In this document: positions 20,071 through 30,737 of the stretch, one piece after another
Layout: every line of letters begins with the position of its first letter
Position numbering within the stretch: the first letter of the stretch is position 1
Assembly: GCA_017858325.1 (NCBI GenBank)
Contig: JAFMBT010000005.1
Span: 1-64,000, forward strand
DNA length: 64,000 nt
Source of the DNA: Candidatus Planktophila sp.
GTDB taxonomy: Bacteria > Actinomycetota > Actinomycetes > Nanopelagicales > Nanopelagicaceae
Direction: 5' to 3'
Made by a program: the position numbers and the translations under genes
Notes under the pieces: generated by a model
The model's database searches: none
The model's input: only the letters and a program-made list of their open reading frames with translations
Told to the model about the DNA's origin: nothing

Positions 20071-20952
20071 TCAGCGCCCAAGAATGGCGCGCATAAAGCG
20101 CGCAGTTTCACTAGGAGTTTGTCCGACCTTTACACCCGCGGCTTCAAGAGCATCTTTCTTTGCCACCGCAGTTCCAGAGGAGCCCGAAACAATCGCACCT
20201 GCATGTCCCATGGTCTTTCCTTCAGGAGCTGTAAAGCCTGCAACATAACCAACAACTGGCTTTGTCACATACTCTGCGATAAATGCTGCTGCACGCTCTT
20301 CTGCATCTCCCCCAATCTCACCAATCATTACGATTGCTGTGGTCTCAGGATCATCTTGGAATGCACGGAGGCAATCAATGTGTGTCGTACCAATAACAGG
20401 ATCTCCACCGATTCCAACAGCGGTGCTAAATCCAATATCACGGAGTTCATACATCATCTGATAGGTCAGCGTTCCCGACTTTGAGACAAGTCCGATCGGT
20501 CCAGCCTGTGTGATATTCGCAGGAATAATTCCAACATTTGATTTACCTGGGCTAATTAATCCTGGGCAGTTAGGTCCAATAATCTGAGTGGATCCTTTAT
20601 CTTTTGCGTACGTATAGAAAAATGCTGAGTCATGTATTGGGATTCCTTCAGTGATCACGACTACAAGCGGCATTGCAGCATCAACGGCATCAATGACGGC
20701 AGCCTTTGCAAACTTAGGTGGAACAAAGACCACTGATGTATTGGCACCTGTTGCTGCCATCGCTTCAGCAACTGTATTAAATACGGGCAACTGGTGGCCA
20801 TCGATATCCACGATCTGTCCACCTTTACCAGGTGTGACTCCACCAACAACTGCGGTGCCAGAGGCCAACATACGACGAGTGTGCTTTGTACCTTCAGAGC
20901 CAGTCATGCCCTGAACAATAATCTTGCTTGCGCTATTGATAAAGATTGCCAT
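20071..20952 (-). CDS. sucD: Succinate--CoA ligase alpha subunit
   Basis: A 293-aa alpha subunit that binds CoA and carries the phosphorylated histidine. It opens [15 protein letters not shown], has the CoA-binding VFVPPKFAK region, PNCPGLISP, and the active-site loop [21 protein letters not shown] containing the phospho-His. It follows sucC with no gap, so the heterodimer is made from one transcript. The reaction is succinyl-CoA to succinate with NTP formation in the TCA cycle. Confidence 0.97.
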   Translation of the reverse strand: MAIFINSASKIIVQGMTGSEGTKHTRRMLASGTAVVGGVTPGKGGQIVDIDGHQLPVFNTVAEAMAATGANTSVVFVPPKFAKAAVIDAVDAAMPLVVVITEGIPIHDSAFFYTYAKDKGSTQIIGPNCPGLISPGKSNVGIIPANITQAGPIGLVSKSGTLTYQMMYELRDIGFSTAVGIGGDPVIGTTHIDCLRAFQDDPETTAIVMIGEIGGDAEERAAAFIAEYVTKPVVGYVAGFTAPEGKTMGHAGAIVSGSSGTAVAKKDALEAAGVKVGQTPSETARFMRAILGR

Positions 20953-22116
20953 TTATTTCGCCGCCAATTCTGCAGCGCGTGATGCTGCTCCATCCATTGT
21001 GTCGAGCTGCTCTACCAATGGATGGTTTGCAGCGTTAAGAATCGCACGCCCCTCTTCCACATTATTTCCATCGAGGCGAACAACAATTGGTTTCGTTGCA
21101 GTTGAGCCAAGGGTTGCTAGGGCAGCAACAATTCCGTTTGCTACAGCATCGCATGCTGTAATTCCACCGAAGACATTAACAAAGACGCTCTTCACATCTT
21201 TATCGCCCAAAATAATTGATAGGCCATCAGCCATCACCTGTGCTGATGCTCCGCCTCCGATATCAAGGAAGTTGGCAGGGCGCATTCCGCCGAATTTTTC
21301 ACCGGCGTAAGCGACAACATCAAGTGTGCTCATCACAAGACCAGCGCCGTTTCCAATGATTCCTACCTGGCCTTCAAGCTTTACATAATTCAGCCCTTTC
21401 TCTTTTGCCAGGGCTTCCAAAGGATTAGTTGCGCTGTGGTCTACTAACCCTTCATGGCTCGGTTGCCGGAACTCAGCGTTTTCATCAAGAGTAACTTTTC
21501 CATCGAGTGCGATAATTTTTCCATCGCTTGTCTTTACAAGTGGATTAACTTCAACAAGGGTTGCATCTTCAGCTGCGAATGCTTTCCAGAGAGTGACGAG
21601 AACATCGGCAACCTGTTCTGCAACATCTGCTGGAAATGCTGCTTGGGCGATAATTTCCTTTGCCTTTGCAACTGAGATTCCATCTACGGCAGAGACTGGT
21701 ACCTTTGCTAGTTTCTCTGGTGCAGTCTTTGCCACCTCTTCAATATCCATTCCACCTGCAACAGATGCCATCACTAGAAATGTGCGGTTTGAGCGATCGA
21801 GCAAGATCGCTAAGTAATACTCTGATTCGATTGGCGCAGCTTGGGCAATCATCACCTGGTGAACGATGTGACCCTTAATATCCATCCCAAGAATTGCTGC
21901 TGCTTTCTCGCGTGCATCTTCCGCGTTTTCAGCAAGCTTTACGCCGCCAGCTTTTCCGCGTCCGCCAACTTTTACTTGAGCTTTCACAACTACGCGTCCG
22001 CCCATCTTTGATGCAGCGGCAAAGGCTTCATCTGCGGTGGTCGCTACTGCGCCTGCAAGTACAGGAACTCCATGTTTTTCAAATAGGTCACGGGCTTGAT
22101 ATTCAAAGAGATCCAC
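20953..22116 (-). CDS. sucC: Succinate--CoA ligase beta subunit
   Basis: A 387-aa ATP-grasp beta subunit giving nucleotide specificity. Motifs are [67 protein letters not shown] and the C-terminal [14 protein letters not shown]. The start codon is GTG with an AAAGGAG ribosome-binding site. It is the first gene of a long minus-strand series (sucC, sucD, perM-like, purN, purH, folD, DUF3017, and perhaps mdh and icd). A direct repeat lies just upstream. Confidence 0.97.
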   Translation of the reverse strand: MDLFEYQARDLFEKHGVPVLAGAVATTADEAFAAASKMGGRVVVKAQVKVGGRGKAGGVKLAENAEDAREKAAAILGMDIKGHIVHQVMIAQAAPIESEYYLAILLDRSNRTFLVMASVAGGMDIEEVAKTAPEKLAKVPVSAVDGISVAKAKEIIAQAAFPADVAEQVADVLVTLWKAFAAEDATLVEVNPLVKTSDGKIIALDGKVTLDENAEFRQPSHEGLVDHSATNPLEALAKEKGLNYVKLEGQVGIIGNGAGLVMSTLDVVAYAGEKFGGMRPANFLDIGGGASAQVMADGLSIILGDKDVKSVFVNVFGGITACDAVANGIVAALATLGSTATKPIVVRLDGNNVEEGRAILNAANHPLVEQLDTMDGAASRAAELAAK

Positions 22117-22135
22117 GAGATTGCTCCTTTATGTA

Positions 22136-22157
22136 ATGGGCACTGCTTGATGGGCAC
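22136..22157 (-). repeat. Direct repeat upstream of sucC
   Basis: ATGGGCAC occurs at 22136-22143 and 22150-22157, 14 bases apart, beginning 20 bases before the sucC GTG. As GTGCCCAT on the coding strand it could be a regulator site near the promoter. I do not recognise the motif. Confidence 0.35.
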
Positions 22158-22217
22158 ATTTTTAGTGGGTATTGGATGGCGCGTACCTCTTTCACTGTGC
22201 TCATCTTAGAGCCCGCG

Positions 22218-24473
22218 CTAGAGCTTCTCGACCGGCGCGTAGCGTAAAAGAAGGCGCTTTTGGCCGTAATCTCCAAAATCAATCGTTGCCTCCGACTTAT
22301 CTCCTTCGCCAGCTACTGCAACCACAGTACCAAGGCCAAATGTGTCATGTGACACACGCTCACCAACAGTTAAGACCATCGCGCTGCTCTTTTTACCAGT
22401 TGCGCGCGGTGGTGGTGCAGATGCTGTGCGCGCGTTGCGAAGTGATGTCGAAGGGGTGAATGAACTGCCCCCTTCATTTCGCCATTCGATCACATCGGGT
22501 GGGATCTCATCTAGAAAACGGGAAGGCGGATTGTAATTCGGCGCACCCCATGACGAACGATATTCAGCGCGAGAAAGATAGAGGCGTTGTTGGGCACGAG
22601 TAAGACCAACATATGCCAGGCGTCGTTCTTCTTCTATCTCATCTTTATCATCAAAGGTTCGTGAATGTGGAAATATTCCATCTTCCATTCCAGTGAGAAA
22701 AACAGTGGGAAATTCTAATCCTTTAGCGGTGTGTAATGTCATGAGAGTAACTATGCCACCACGGTCTTGACTATCAGGAATTTCATCTGCATCAGCAACT
22801 AGTGAGACTTTCTCAAGAAAGCCTGCTAGTGAAATCTCTTCATCTTCAACCAGCTCATCAAATGAGCGCTCTTCATATTCCATTGCAACAGCGACAAGTT
22901 CCTTAAGGTTCTCCACTCGAACTTCATCTTGTGGATCGGTGCTTGCTTCAAGTTCTGTCAGAAGACCAGATTGTTCAAGAATTGCTTCAATAATCACGGA
23001 AGGTTTTGTCTTTGCTTCTACAAGTACAGCCAGCGCGCTCATCATGGATACGAATTGGGCAATCGATGCAGCGGCCCGAGTGGGAACTTCTGTTGCCTCA
23101 GCACACCGATTAAGTCCTTGCCAGAAAGAGATTTCACGGGATGCAGCAAAGAGATCTACCTCTTCCAAGGCTCGATCACCGATGCCGCGCTTTGGAATAT
23201 TAATGATTCGCCGAAGTGAAATCTCATCTTCTAAGTTGGCAAGTACGCGAAGGTATGCCAGCAGATCCTTTACCTCCTTGCGCTCATAAAATCTAAGCCC
23301 GCCAACCACTTTGTATGCAAGAGCAGCCCGCATAAAGACTTCTTCAAAGACTCGAGATTGTGCGTTTGTACGGTAGAAAATCGCGGTATCCCCTGGTTCA
23401 GAGGTTCCGTTGCGTTGGAGAGATCTAATCTCATCTCTGATGAATTCTGCCTCATCGTGTTCGGACTGCGCGATATAGCCGACCAAGGGTGCACCCGCAC
23501 CGGAATCAGACCATAAGTTCTTCTCTTTCCGAGAAGTGTTCTTGGTTATCACTGCGTTAGCAGCGCTAAGAATATTCTGGCTTGATCGATAGTTTTGTTC
23601 GAGAAGAATTGTTGTCGCATTGGGATAATCAACTTCAAATTGTAAAATATTTCGGATCGTGGCCCCACGAAAACCGTAGATCGATTGATCGGCATCACCT
23701 ACAACACATAACTCTGCAGGCGGCAGGCCATCTTCGATTGAACCCGTAAGTTCGCGCACAAGAATGTATTGTGCGTGATTTGTATCCTGATACTCATCAA
23801 CAAGTATGTGTTTGAAACGTGAGCGCATACGAGCCTTTGCCTCAGGAAAACGCTGAAGAACTTTTACCGTGTTGAGAATCAGGTCATCAAAATCCATAGC
23901 ATTGGCAGATTCCAAGCGCTTCTGATAGACGGTATAGACATCGGCAACGACAGATTCAAATTGATTTGTTGTTGTATGGAGATAATCCTGCGGACCCATC
24001 AATTCATTCTTTGCATTTGAGATAATCGATTGAAATTGTCGCGGTGGATAGCGCTTGGGATCTAGATTTAACCCCTTGGCAACAATGGTTATCAAACGAA
24101 GTGAGTCAGCTGAGTCATAGATGCTAAATGATTGTGTGAAGCCAAGACGTTGCGCCTCAAGGCGTAGCAAGCGGACACAGGCCGAGTGAAAAGTTGAGAC
24201 CCACATTGACTTAGCAATAGGTCCAACAAGATCAGCGACTCTCTCTTTCATCTCGCCGGCAGCTTTGTTGGTAAATGTAATGGCAAGGATTTCATACGGC
24301 CGCACTTTTCGAACATCCATGAGATATGCAATCCGTCGTGTCAGTACTCGCGTCTTACCAGATCCTGCGCCGGCGACAACCAGAAGTGGTCCTCCCTGAT
24401 GAATGACAGCGGCCTGCTGTGCAGAGTTGAGTCCATCAACCAAGAGATCTGCAGGCGTTGCCATTTCGTTCAT
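22218..24473 (-). CDS. pcrA: DNA helicase PcrA/UvrD
   Basis: A superfamily 1A 3'-5' helicase (751 aa from the chosen start) used in DNA repair and removal of obstacles. The Q-motif LNSAQQAAV is followed by Walker A AGAGSGKTRVL, the VDEYQDTN box, VGDADQSIYGFRGA, ILLEQNYRSS, TLHTAKGLEFP, and EERRLAYVGLTRA. The C-terminus ends with the small Tudor-like part, GERVSHDTFGLGTVV. The frame is open to 24587, but the ATG at 24473 follows a TAGACT -10 at seven bases and matches family N-termini; no ribosome-binding site is seen. It stands alone on the minus strand. Confidence 0.95.
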   Translation of the reverse strand: MNEMATPADLLVDGLNSAQQAAVIHQGGPLLVVAGAGSGKTRVLTRRIAYLMDVRKVRPYEILAITFTNKAAGEMKERVADLVGPIAKSMWVSTFHSACVRLLRLEAQRLGFTQSFSIYDSADSLRLITIVAKGLNLDPKRYPPRQFQSIISNAKNELMGPQDYLHTTTNQFESVVADVYTVYQKRLESANAMDFDDLILNTVKVLQRFPEAKARMRSRFKHILVDEYQDTNHAQYILVRELTGSIEDGLPPAELCVVGDADQSIYGFRGATIRNILQFEVDYPNATTILLEQNYRSSQNILSAANAVITKNTSRKEKNLWSDSGAGAPLVGYIAQSEHDEAEFIRDEIRSLQRNGTSEPGDTAIFYRTNAQSRVFEEVFMRAALAYKVVGGLRFYERKEVKDLLAYLRVLANLEDEISLRRIINIPKRGIGDRALEEVDLFAASREISFWQGLNRCAEATEVPTRAAASIAQFVSMMSALAVLVEAKTKPSVIIEAILEQSGLLTELEASTDPQDEVRVENLKELVAVAMEYEERSFDELVEDEEISLAGFLEKVSLVADADEIPDSQDRGGIVTLMTLHTAKGLEFPTVFLTGMEDGIFPHSRTFDDKDEIEEERRLAYVGLTRAQQRLYLSRAEYRSSWGAPNYNPPSRFLDEIPPDVIEWRNEGGSSFTPSTSLRNARTASAPPPRATGKKSSAMVLTVGERVSHDTFGLGTVVAVAGEGDKSEATIDFGDYGQKRLLLRYAPVEKL

Positions 24474-24480
24474 GCGCGGG

Positions 24481-24493
24481 AGTCTATTAGGAT
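24481..24493. promoter_or_regulatory. Back-to-back -10 elements of the pcrA / PIG-L deacetylase divergent pair
   Basis: Minus strand: TAGACT (24486-24481), then 7 bases to the pcrA ATG at 24473. Plus strand: TAGGAT (24488-24493), then 8 bases to the deacetylase ATG at 24502. The two hexamers are separated by one base. Neither gene has a ribosome-binding site and no convincing -35 is seen. Both mRNAs are predicted to be leaderless. Confidence 0.55.
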
Positions 24494-24501
24494 CGGTCAA
24501 T

Positions 24502-25227
24502 ATGGAGCCTCTTAACGATTCCGAAATAGCGCGTGTATTAGTTGTTAATGCGCATCCTGATGACTCCGACTTCGGCGCCAGCGGCACAATCGCGCGCTGG
24601 GTGAGGGCAGGAATCCATGTCTCCTACGTCTTTTGTACCAATGGAGATCAGGGCGGTGAAGAATCTGGATTCTCAAAAGAGGAGATGCCTGCTGTCAGAC
24701 AGCGTGAACAGAGAGCTGCTGGGGCTGCCATTGGCGTTACAGATATTTCCTTTCTTAACTATGTCGATGGACATCTCGAACCAACGTTGGCGCTTCGCAA
24801 AGATTTAGTCAGGCAGATTCGAATCTCTCAACCTGATCGCATGGTCTGCCAATCACCTGAACGTAATTGGGAACGCATTGGTGCAAGCCATCCAGATCAT
24901 TTAGCGGCAGGAGAAGCTGCAATTCAAGCTGTCTATCCAGATGCGCGAAATCCTTTTGCATTCACCGACCTACTCGACGATGAGGGGCTAAAACCTTGGA
25001 GAGTCAAAGAGGTGTGGATGATGGGTTTTGCTACACCAGATCACTTTGTTGATATCACAGACACATTTGATTTAAAGATGGCGGCTCTACATAGCCATGC
25101 GTCACAAACTGGCCATAATCCAGAGCTAGAAAATATGGTCCGCGAGTGGGGTCAACGCAACGCTAACCTAGGTGGATTACCTGATGGACGTATCGCTGAG
25201 GCCTTTAAAATCATTCACACAAATTAA
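24502..25227 (+). CDS. PIG-L family N-acetyl-sugar deacetylase (MshB/Mca-like)
   Basis: A 241-aa zinc-dependent deacetylase of the PIG-L/LmbE family. The metal and catalytic motif AHPDDSDFGASG is near the N-terminus, and the third metal ligand is in GASHPDHLAAGEAA. Actinobacterial members deacetylate GlcNAc-inositol (MshB) or act on mycothiol conjugates (Mca). Which one this is cannot be read from sequence alone, and no other mycothiol gene is in the window. The start is the ATG at 24502, eight bases after a TAGGAT -10. It converges on the cyclophilin gene with a 16-base gap and no visible terminator. Confidence 0.82.
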   Translation: MEPLNDSEIARVLVVNAHPDDSDFGASGTIARWVRAGIHVSYVFCTNGDQGGEESGFSKEEMPAVRQREQRAAGAAIGVTDISFLNYVDGHLEPTLALRKDLVRQIRISQPDRMVCQSPERNWERIGASHPDHLAAGEAAIQAVYPDARNPFAFTDLLDDEGLKPWRVKEVWMMGFATPDHFVDITDTFDLKMAALHSHASQTGHNPELENMVREWGQRNANLGGLPDGRIAEAFKIIHTN

Positions 25228-25243
25228 AAGTTCCCGCTCATTG

Positions 25244-25936
25244 TTACCGCGCTGAAGCACTTTCAATCACGACCAGTTGAATTGGAAATCCATCAGGAGC
25301 GTAATATGCCTTGCCATCTGCTTGCATTTCATATGCACCGACTGCGGCAATTTTCTTAATAATATTTAACCCTGATGTGATCCTCCCAAAAATTGTGTAA
25401 TCAGGACCAAGTTGAGTATCTGCATAGACCAGGAAGAATTGACTACCGTTTGTCCCTTTTCCACTTATACCCTTGCCGCTATTTGCCATCGCAAGTGTTC
25501 CGGCAGGGTAATTCTTTGCACCGCCCTTAGGTAAGTTCTCGTCAGCATATCCAGCCCACCCGGTAGGACCTCCAGCGCCTTCTGCGGTGGGATCTCCACA
25601 TTGCAGAACGAAAATTCCTTCAGTTGTCAGCCGGTGACAGATAGTTCTGTTGAAATACTTTTTATTCGCAAGAGTTGTGATATTTGTTGTTGTCTGCGGT
25701 GCTTTTTTAGTGAGAAGTTTTGCCGTGATAGTTCCACAATTTGTCCGTAATGTAAGAGTTTTAGGAATCTTTTTTGCGGGAACCGTAGGCTGCTTTAGCG
25801 TTGCCGGTACCCGTGGCTTAGCAGTTGATTTCTTACATGAGGGAACTGATGTTGGACGCTCTGCAGCCTGCACACTTACTAGTGATGTTGCAGTTAAAGC
25901 CGCGGCGATTAACACTGCTGGCAATAGTTTTTTCAT
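25244..25936 (-). CDS. Secreted cyclophilin-type peptidyl-prolyl isomerase
   Basis: A 230-aa exported cyclophilin. A signal peptide (residues 1-24, ending VQA) is followed by a Lys/Pro/Thr-rich linker with two cysteines, then the cyclophilin domain from about residue 63: CHRLTTEGIFVLQCGDP with the catalytic arginine, GTLAMANSGKG, and GTNGSQFFLVYAD. It probably helps folding of secreted proteins. There is no lipobox. It lies four bases downstream of guaA and is likely on the same transcript. Confidence 0.9.
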   Translation of the reverse strand: MKKLLPAVLIAAALTATSLVSVQAAERPTSVPSCKKSTAKPRVPATLKQPTVPAKKIPKTLTLRTNCGTITAKLLTKKAPQTTTNITTLANKKYFNRTICHRLTTEGIFVLQCGDPTAEGAGGPTGWAGYADENLPKGGAKNYPAGTLAMANSGKGISGKGTNGSQFFLVYADTQLGPDYTIFGRITSGLNIIKKIAAVGAYEMQADGKAYYAPDGFPIQLVVIESASAR

Positions 25937-25939
25937 GGC

Positions 25940-27544
25940 TTACTCCCACTCAATCGTGCCTGGCGGCTTAGATGTTACATCTAGAACTACACGGTTTACT
26001 CCTTGAACTTCATTTGTGATTCGCGTGGAAATCTTTTCTAAGACCTCATATGGAATACGCGACCAATCTGCTGTCATCGCATCTTCACTTGAAACAGGGC
26101 GTAAAACTATCGGATGGCCATAGGTGCGACCATCACCCTGCACGCCGACGCTGCGAACATCGGCTAAGAGAACCACTGGACATTGCCAGATTGTGCGATC
26201 TAGGCCAGCGGCTTTGAGCTCTGCCCGGGCAATGACATCGGCCTTGCGCAGTAACTCAAGGCGCTCAAAGGTAACTTCACCAATGATGCGAATACCTAAG
26301 CCCGGACCAGGAAACGGTTGGCGCCAGATGATCTCTTCGGGTAATCCAAGTTCAAGTCCAACCTGGCGAACCTCATCTTTAAAGAGAGTGCGCAATGGTT
26401 CGATGAGTGAAAATTTCAGATCATCTGGAAGACCACCAACATTGTGGTGGGATTTAATGTTGGCAGTACCTGACCCGCCGCCTGATTCCACAACATCTGG
26501 ATATAGAGTGCCTTGGACTAGGAATTTGACATCTCCCCCAGCTGCAATATCTCGTGCCGCCTTTTCAAATGATCGGATAAATTCACGACCAATAATCTTT
26601 CGCTTCTCTTCGGGATCAGTGACACCTTTCAGAGCTGTCAGAAATTGATCGACTGCATCAACGACGACAAGTTGCACGCCGGTGGATGCGACAAAGTCGC
26701 GCTGAACCTGCTCGGATTCACCGCTGCGCAAAAGTCCGTGATCAACAAAGACACAGGTGAGTTGATTACCCACTGCTTTTTGAATAATCGCCGCCGCTAC
26801 CGCTGAATCAACTCCACCGGAAAGTCCGCAGATAACGCGCTTGGCACCAATTACTTCGCGTGCTTTTTTAATTTCAACAGCTGCGATATTTGAGGTGGTC
26901 CAGGTGGCTGGGCATTTGGCGATATTGATTAACCAATTTGTAAGAATTGCCTGTCCATGTTCTGAGTGAAGAACTTCTGGATGAAACTGCACTCCGGCGA
27001 GCAACCCTGTCTCGTTTTCAAAGGCTGCGATCTGGGTATCTGAAGTTGATGCGCTAACGCTAAATCCTGTCGGTGCTTGAGTGACAGCATCTCCATGTGA
27101 CATCCATACTTTTTGCCCCTGTGGCAGAGCTGAGAAAACTTTTGAAGTTGTCACGGCAGTGAGATCCGTTCGACCGTATTCAGATTTTCCTGTTTGGCTT
27201 ACAACCCCACCCAGCCCTTGTGCCATTGCTTGAAATCCATAGCAGATTCCAAAGACAGGAATTCCAAGTGTGAGAATGGATGAATCAAAGGCGGGAGCAT
27301 TTTCTGCATAGACACTTGATGGGCCACCAGAGAGAATAATTGCAGAAGGGTTCTTTGCAAGAACTTCTGTAGATGTAATCGAATGCGGAACTAACTCTGA
27401 ATACACATTGGCTTCACGAACTCGACGTGCAATCAGTTGGGCATATTGCGCACCGAAATCGACGACTAGGACGCCACCAGATGGGACGCCACCAGATGGG
27501 ACGCCACCGGATGGGACGCCACCGGACGTGACGTTACTTGCCAT
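25940..27544 (-). CDS. guaA: GMP synthase (glutamine-hydrolysing) with repeat-containing N-terminus
   Basis: A 534-aa GMP synthase converting XMP to GMP. The glutamine amidotransferase domain has [29 protein letters not shown] (catalytic Cys) and GVQFHPE. The ATP pyrophosphatase loop is [13 protein letters not shown], and the C-terminal dimerisation domain ends GTIEWE. Before the conserved start there are about 25 extra residues consisting of four SGGV(P/L) repeats encoded by a 15-bp tandem repeat. No alternative start lies after the repeat, so it is translated. The gene begins inside the end of guaB3 (11-base overlap). Confidence 0.96.
   Translation of the reverse strand: MASNVTSGGVPSGGVPSGGVPSGGVLVVDFGAQYAQLIARRVREANVYSELVPHSITSTEVLAKNPSAIILSGGPSSVYAENAPAFDSSILTLGIPVFGICYGFQAMAQGLGGVVSQTGKSEYGRTDLTAVTTSKVFSALPQGQKVWMSHGDAVTQAPTGFSVSASTSDTQIAAFENETGLLAGVQFHPEVLHSEHGQAILTNWLINIAKCPATWTTSNIAAVEIKKAREVIGAKRVICGLSGGVDSAVAAAIIQKAVGNQLTCVFVDHGLLRSGESEQVQRDFVASTGVQLVVVDAVDQFLTALKGVTDPEEKRKIIGREFIRSFEKAARDIAAGGDVKFLVQGTLYPDVVESGGGSGTANIKSHHNVGGLPDDLKFSLIEPLRTLFKDEVRQVGLELGLPEEIIWRQPFPGPGLGIRIIGEVTFERLELLRKADVIARAELKAAGLDRTIWQCPVVLLADVRSVGVQGDGRTYGHPIVLRPVSSEDAMTADWSRIPYEVLEKISTRITNEVQGVNRVVLDVTSKPPGTIEWE
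27469..27528 (-). repeat. 15-bp tandem repeat, four copies, inside guaA
   Basis: Four consecutive 15-base units (27469-27483, 27484-27498, 27499-27513, 27514-27528) of the type GGACGCCACCAGATG on the plus strand. The first two copies are identical; the third has one change and the fourth two. Each unit encodes five residues (SGGVP), so copy-number change keeps the guaA frame. Confidence 0.97.
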
Positions 27545-28646
27545 GGCTAATAAGCACCTCTACACGCTGGAAAGATTTCACATCTGAATATCCACACGTT
27601 GCCATCGAGCGGCGAAGTGCGCCAAATAAATTCATCGAGCCATCTGCGCTATGTGATGGTCCCAGCAAGATCTCTTCAAGTGAACCAACGGTGCCGACAT
27701 TTACGCGCTCACCTCGTGGAAGCTGGCTGTGATGGGCCTCTGATCCCCAGTGCCATCCAAGTCCCGGTGCTTCACTCGCCTTTGCAAGTGGAGATCCCAT
27801 CATCACTGCATCTGCGCCCATGGCAATTGCTTTAGCAATATCGCCAGAGCGACCGACTGCACCATCTGCAATAACGTGAACATAGCGTCCACCAGATTCA
27901 TCAAGGTATTCCCGTCGCGCCGCTGCAACTTCTGCCACAGCAGATGCCATTGGAACTTCGATTCCCAAAACTTTTCGAGTGGTATGTGCTGCTCCACCGC
28001 CAAACCCAACCAGGACACCGGCGGCACCAGCACGCATTAAGTGAAGCGAACCAGTTGTAGTTGCAACCCCGCCGACAATCACAGGAACATCGAGCTCATA
28101 GATAAATTTCTTTAAATTCAACTCTTCGCGCTCTGATGCAACATGCTCAGCCGAGACAGTTGTTCCGCGGATTACAAAGATATCTACGCCAGCTGCGATC
28201 ACAGCCTTATGAAATTCAGCAGTCCGCGCTGGTGAGAGCGATGCTGCAACAGTGACGCCAGCATCGCGAATTGTTCTGATGCGCTCTTTAATCAGTTCTG
28301 GGCGAATCGGTGCGCTATAAATTTCCTGCATACGACGAGTTGCATGCTTATCTGGCATCGATGCAATCTCACCCAAAGGAATGCGCGGATCCTCATAACG
28401 AGTCCATAATCCTTCGAGGTTGAGTACGCCTAGACCACCTAAGCGACCAATCTCAATCGCCGTTTCTGGAGAGACAACAGAATCCATAGGCGCCGCCAAC
28501 ATCGGTAGTTCAAATTTGTAGGCATCGATCTGCCACGTTGTTGAGACATCTTCTGGGTCGCGCGTGCGGCGACTTGGCACAATGGCAATATCGTCAAATG
28601 AGTAAGCCTGGCGAGCGCGCTTTCCGGGGGCGATTTCGATATCCAT
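27534..28646 (-). CDS. guaB3: GuaB3 family IMP dehydrogenase-related protein
   Basis: A 370-aa TIM-barrel protein of the IMPDH/GMP reductase superfamily, GuaB3 subgroup (begins with [20 protein letters not shown]). It has no CBS domains. The loop that carries the catalytic cysteine in IMPDH reads [15 protein letters not shown] here (residues 214-228), so the cysteine is absent. Actinobacteria commonly carry it between guaB and guaA, as here, but as far as I recall its reaction in this phylum is not established. It starts 11 bases after the guaB stop and overlaps guaA. Confidence 0.9.
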   Translation of the reverse strand: MDIEIAPGKRARQAYSFDDIAIVPSRRTRDPEDVSTTWQIDAYKFELPMLAAPMDSVVSPETAIEIGRLGGLGVLNLEGLWTRYEDPRIPLGEIASMPDKHATRRMQEIYSAPIRPELIKERIRTIRDAGVTVAASLSPARTAEFHKAVIAAGVDIFVIRGTTVSAEHVASEREELNLKKFIYELDVPVIVGGVATTTGSLHLMRAGAAGVLVGFGGGAAHTTRKVLGIEVPMASAVAEVAAARREYLDESGGRYVHVIADGAVGRSGDIAKAIAMGADAVMMGSPLAKASEAPGLGWHWGSEAHHSQLPRGERVNVGTVGSLEEILLGPSHSADGSMNLFGALRRSMATCGYSDVKSFQRVEVLISHGK

Positions 28647-28657
28647 GAGTGCTCTCC

Positions 28658-29782
<1,125 letters not shown>

Positions 29783-29799
29783 CTACCGCGTAAGGGCAA

Positions 29800-29805
29800 A
29801 GTCTA
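29800..29805 (-). promoter_or_regulatory. Putative -10 of the guaB operon
   Basis: TAGACT on the minus strand, 29 bases before the guaB ATG, leaving room for the ribosome-binding site. No good -35 is seen. It lies in the short gap after the MerR-type gene. Confidence 0.4.
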
Positions 29806-29814
29806 TCGGTGCGT

Positions 29815-30720
29815 TTAAGCCCCTATTGCCAGCGTGATTTCATCGACAGCCTCGCTCAATGAGGAGACGGAGCGAGCGCCAGCGCCCGACTGTTCATCCC
29901 AGCCCGGGCCGCCGAGAACAATGCGTGGGGCGGGGCGAACTCGCGGCAATTCGGTGATGAATTGTGATTTGGCATGCACCGGCAATTGGGCCCATAGGAA
30001 TATGGCAGGGGGTGCAAAGCGAGTCACCATTGCAGTCAAGGCTTCCAGCGGAGTTCGCGCACCAAGAAATTGTGTTTCGATTCCGCGTTCGGCCAGCGCC
30101 GCAGCAAGTGCATGGAGTGCGAGTGAGTGCATCTCTTCACCGACTGATGCAAGTAAGACAGGTCGTGCATTTGTTGGGGTGATAATTTCGGCAGCTGATT
30201 CGCGAAGAACGCGTTTAAGAATTTCGGTGAGCATGTGTTCAATCTCAACGCCAGTACCGGTCCTGGCCCACTCACTACCTACCTCTACGAGCACTGGTAC
30301 AAAAACATCTTGCCAAGCACTGATAATTCCATTCTCTGCAATCTCGTTGCGCAACATTGTTTCCACAAAAATTGAATCTAAAGCATTAACTGCACTCAAA
30401 ATTGCTTGAATAGTTTCATCGCATTCGCGACAGAGGGAGACCATCTCTTCGATAACAACCGTGCCCTCATGATTTCTAGCCTGCTCGGCAGCATCTGCTG
30501 GTGCCACACCTGAACTAATAAGGCGTCGCATCAAGGTTAGTTTTGCCAGATCGCCTGGACAATACTTACGGTGCGATCCCACTTCGTGAGCTTGGGGGCC
30601 AACGCCATACCTGCGTGCCCAGGTGCGAAGAGTTGCCGGGGCAACACCAATCCTGCGAGCCACCGCCGTCACGCTCAGGAGCTCTCCTGTGGCCAATGGC
30701 GGCTGCTCTGCTGGGCTCAT
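29815..30720 (-). CDS. MerR-family regulator with cobalamin-binding domain (CarH/LitR-like)
   Basis: A 301-aa regulator. Residues 14-70 form a MerR winged helix (LSVTAVARRIGVAPATLRTWARRYGV, with HRKYCPGDL). A helical B12-capping domain (about 95-175) holds W151 and E161-H162, exactly the W-x9-EH spacing of the adenosylcobalamin photoreceptor CarH. A B12-binding Rossmann domain (about 187-300) has GEEMHSLAL, placing a histidine (H198) where the lower cobalt ligand sits. The likely role is light- or B12-dependent transcription control (inference). The ATG at 30720 is chosen; an upstream extension to 30756 lacks family similarity. Divergent from a whiB gene. Confidence 0.82.
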   Translation of the reverse strand: MSPAEQPPLATGELLSVTAVARRIGVAPATLRTWARRYGVGPQAHEVGSHRKYCPGDLAKLTLMRRLISSGVAPADAAEQARNHEGTVVIEEMVSLCRECDETIQAILSAVNALDSIFVETMLRNEIAENGIISAWQDVFVPVLVEVGSEWARTGTGVEIEHMLTEILKRVLRESAAEIITPTNARPVLLASVGEEMHSLALHALAAALAERGIETQFLGARTPLEALTAMVTRFAPPAIFLWAQLPVHAKSQFITELPRVRPAPRIVLGGPGWDEQSGAGARSVSSLSEAVDEITLAIGA

Positions 30721-30737
30721 GGGGTAATCGTGGCGTG

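Noticed and set aside
20029-20484. Plus-strand cysteine-rich frame opposite sucD
   Set aside because: The Cys richness comes from reading the antisense of Ala/Thr codons in sucD; no start signal.
29834-30409. 191-codon plus-strand frame opposite the MerR/B12 gene
   Set aside because: The minus-strand frame carries a coherent MerR and B12-binding domain order; the antisense frame does not resemble any protein.
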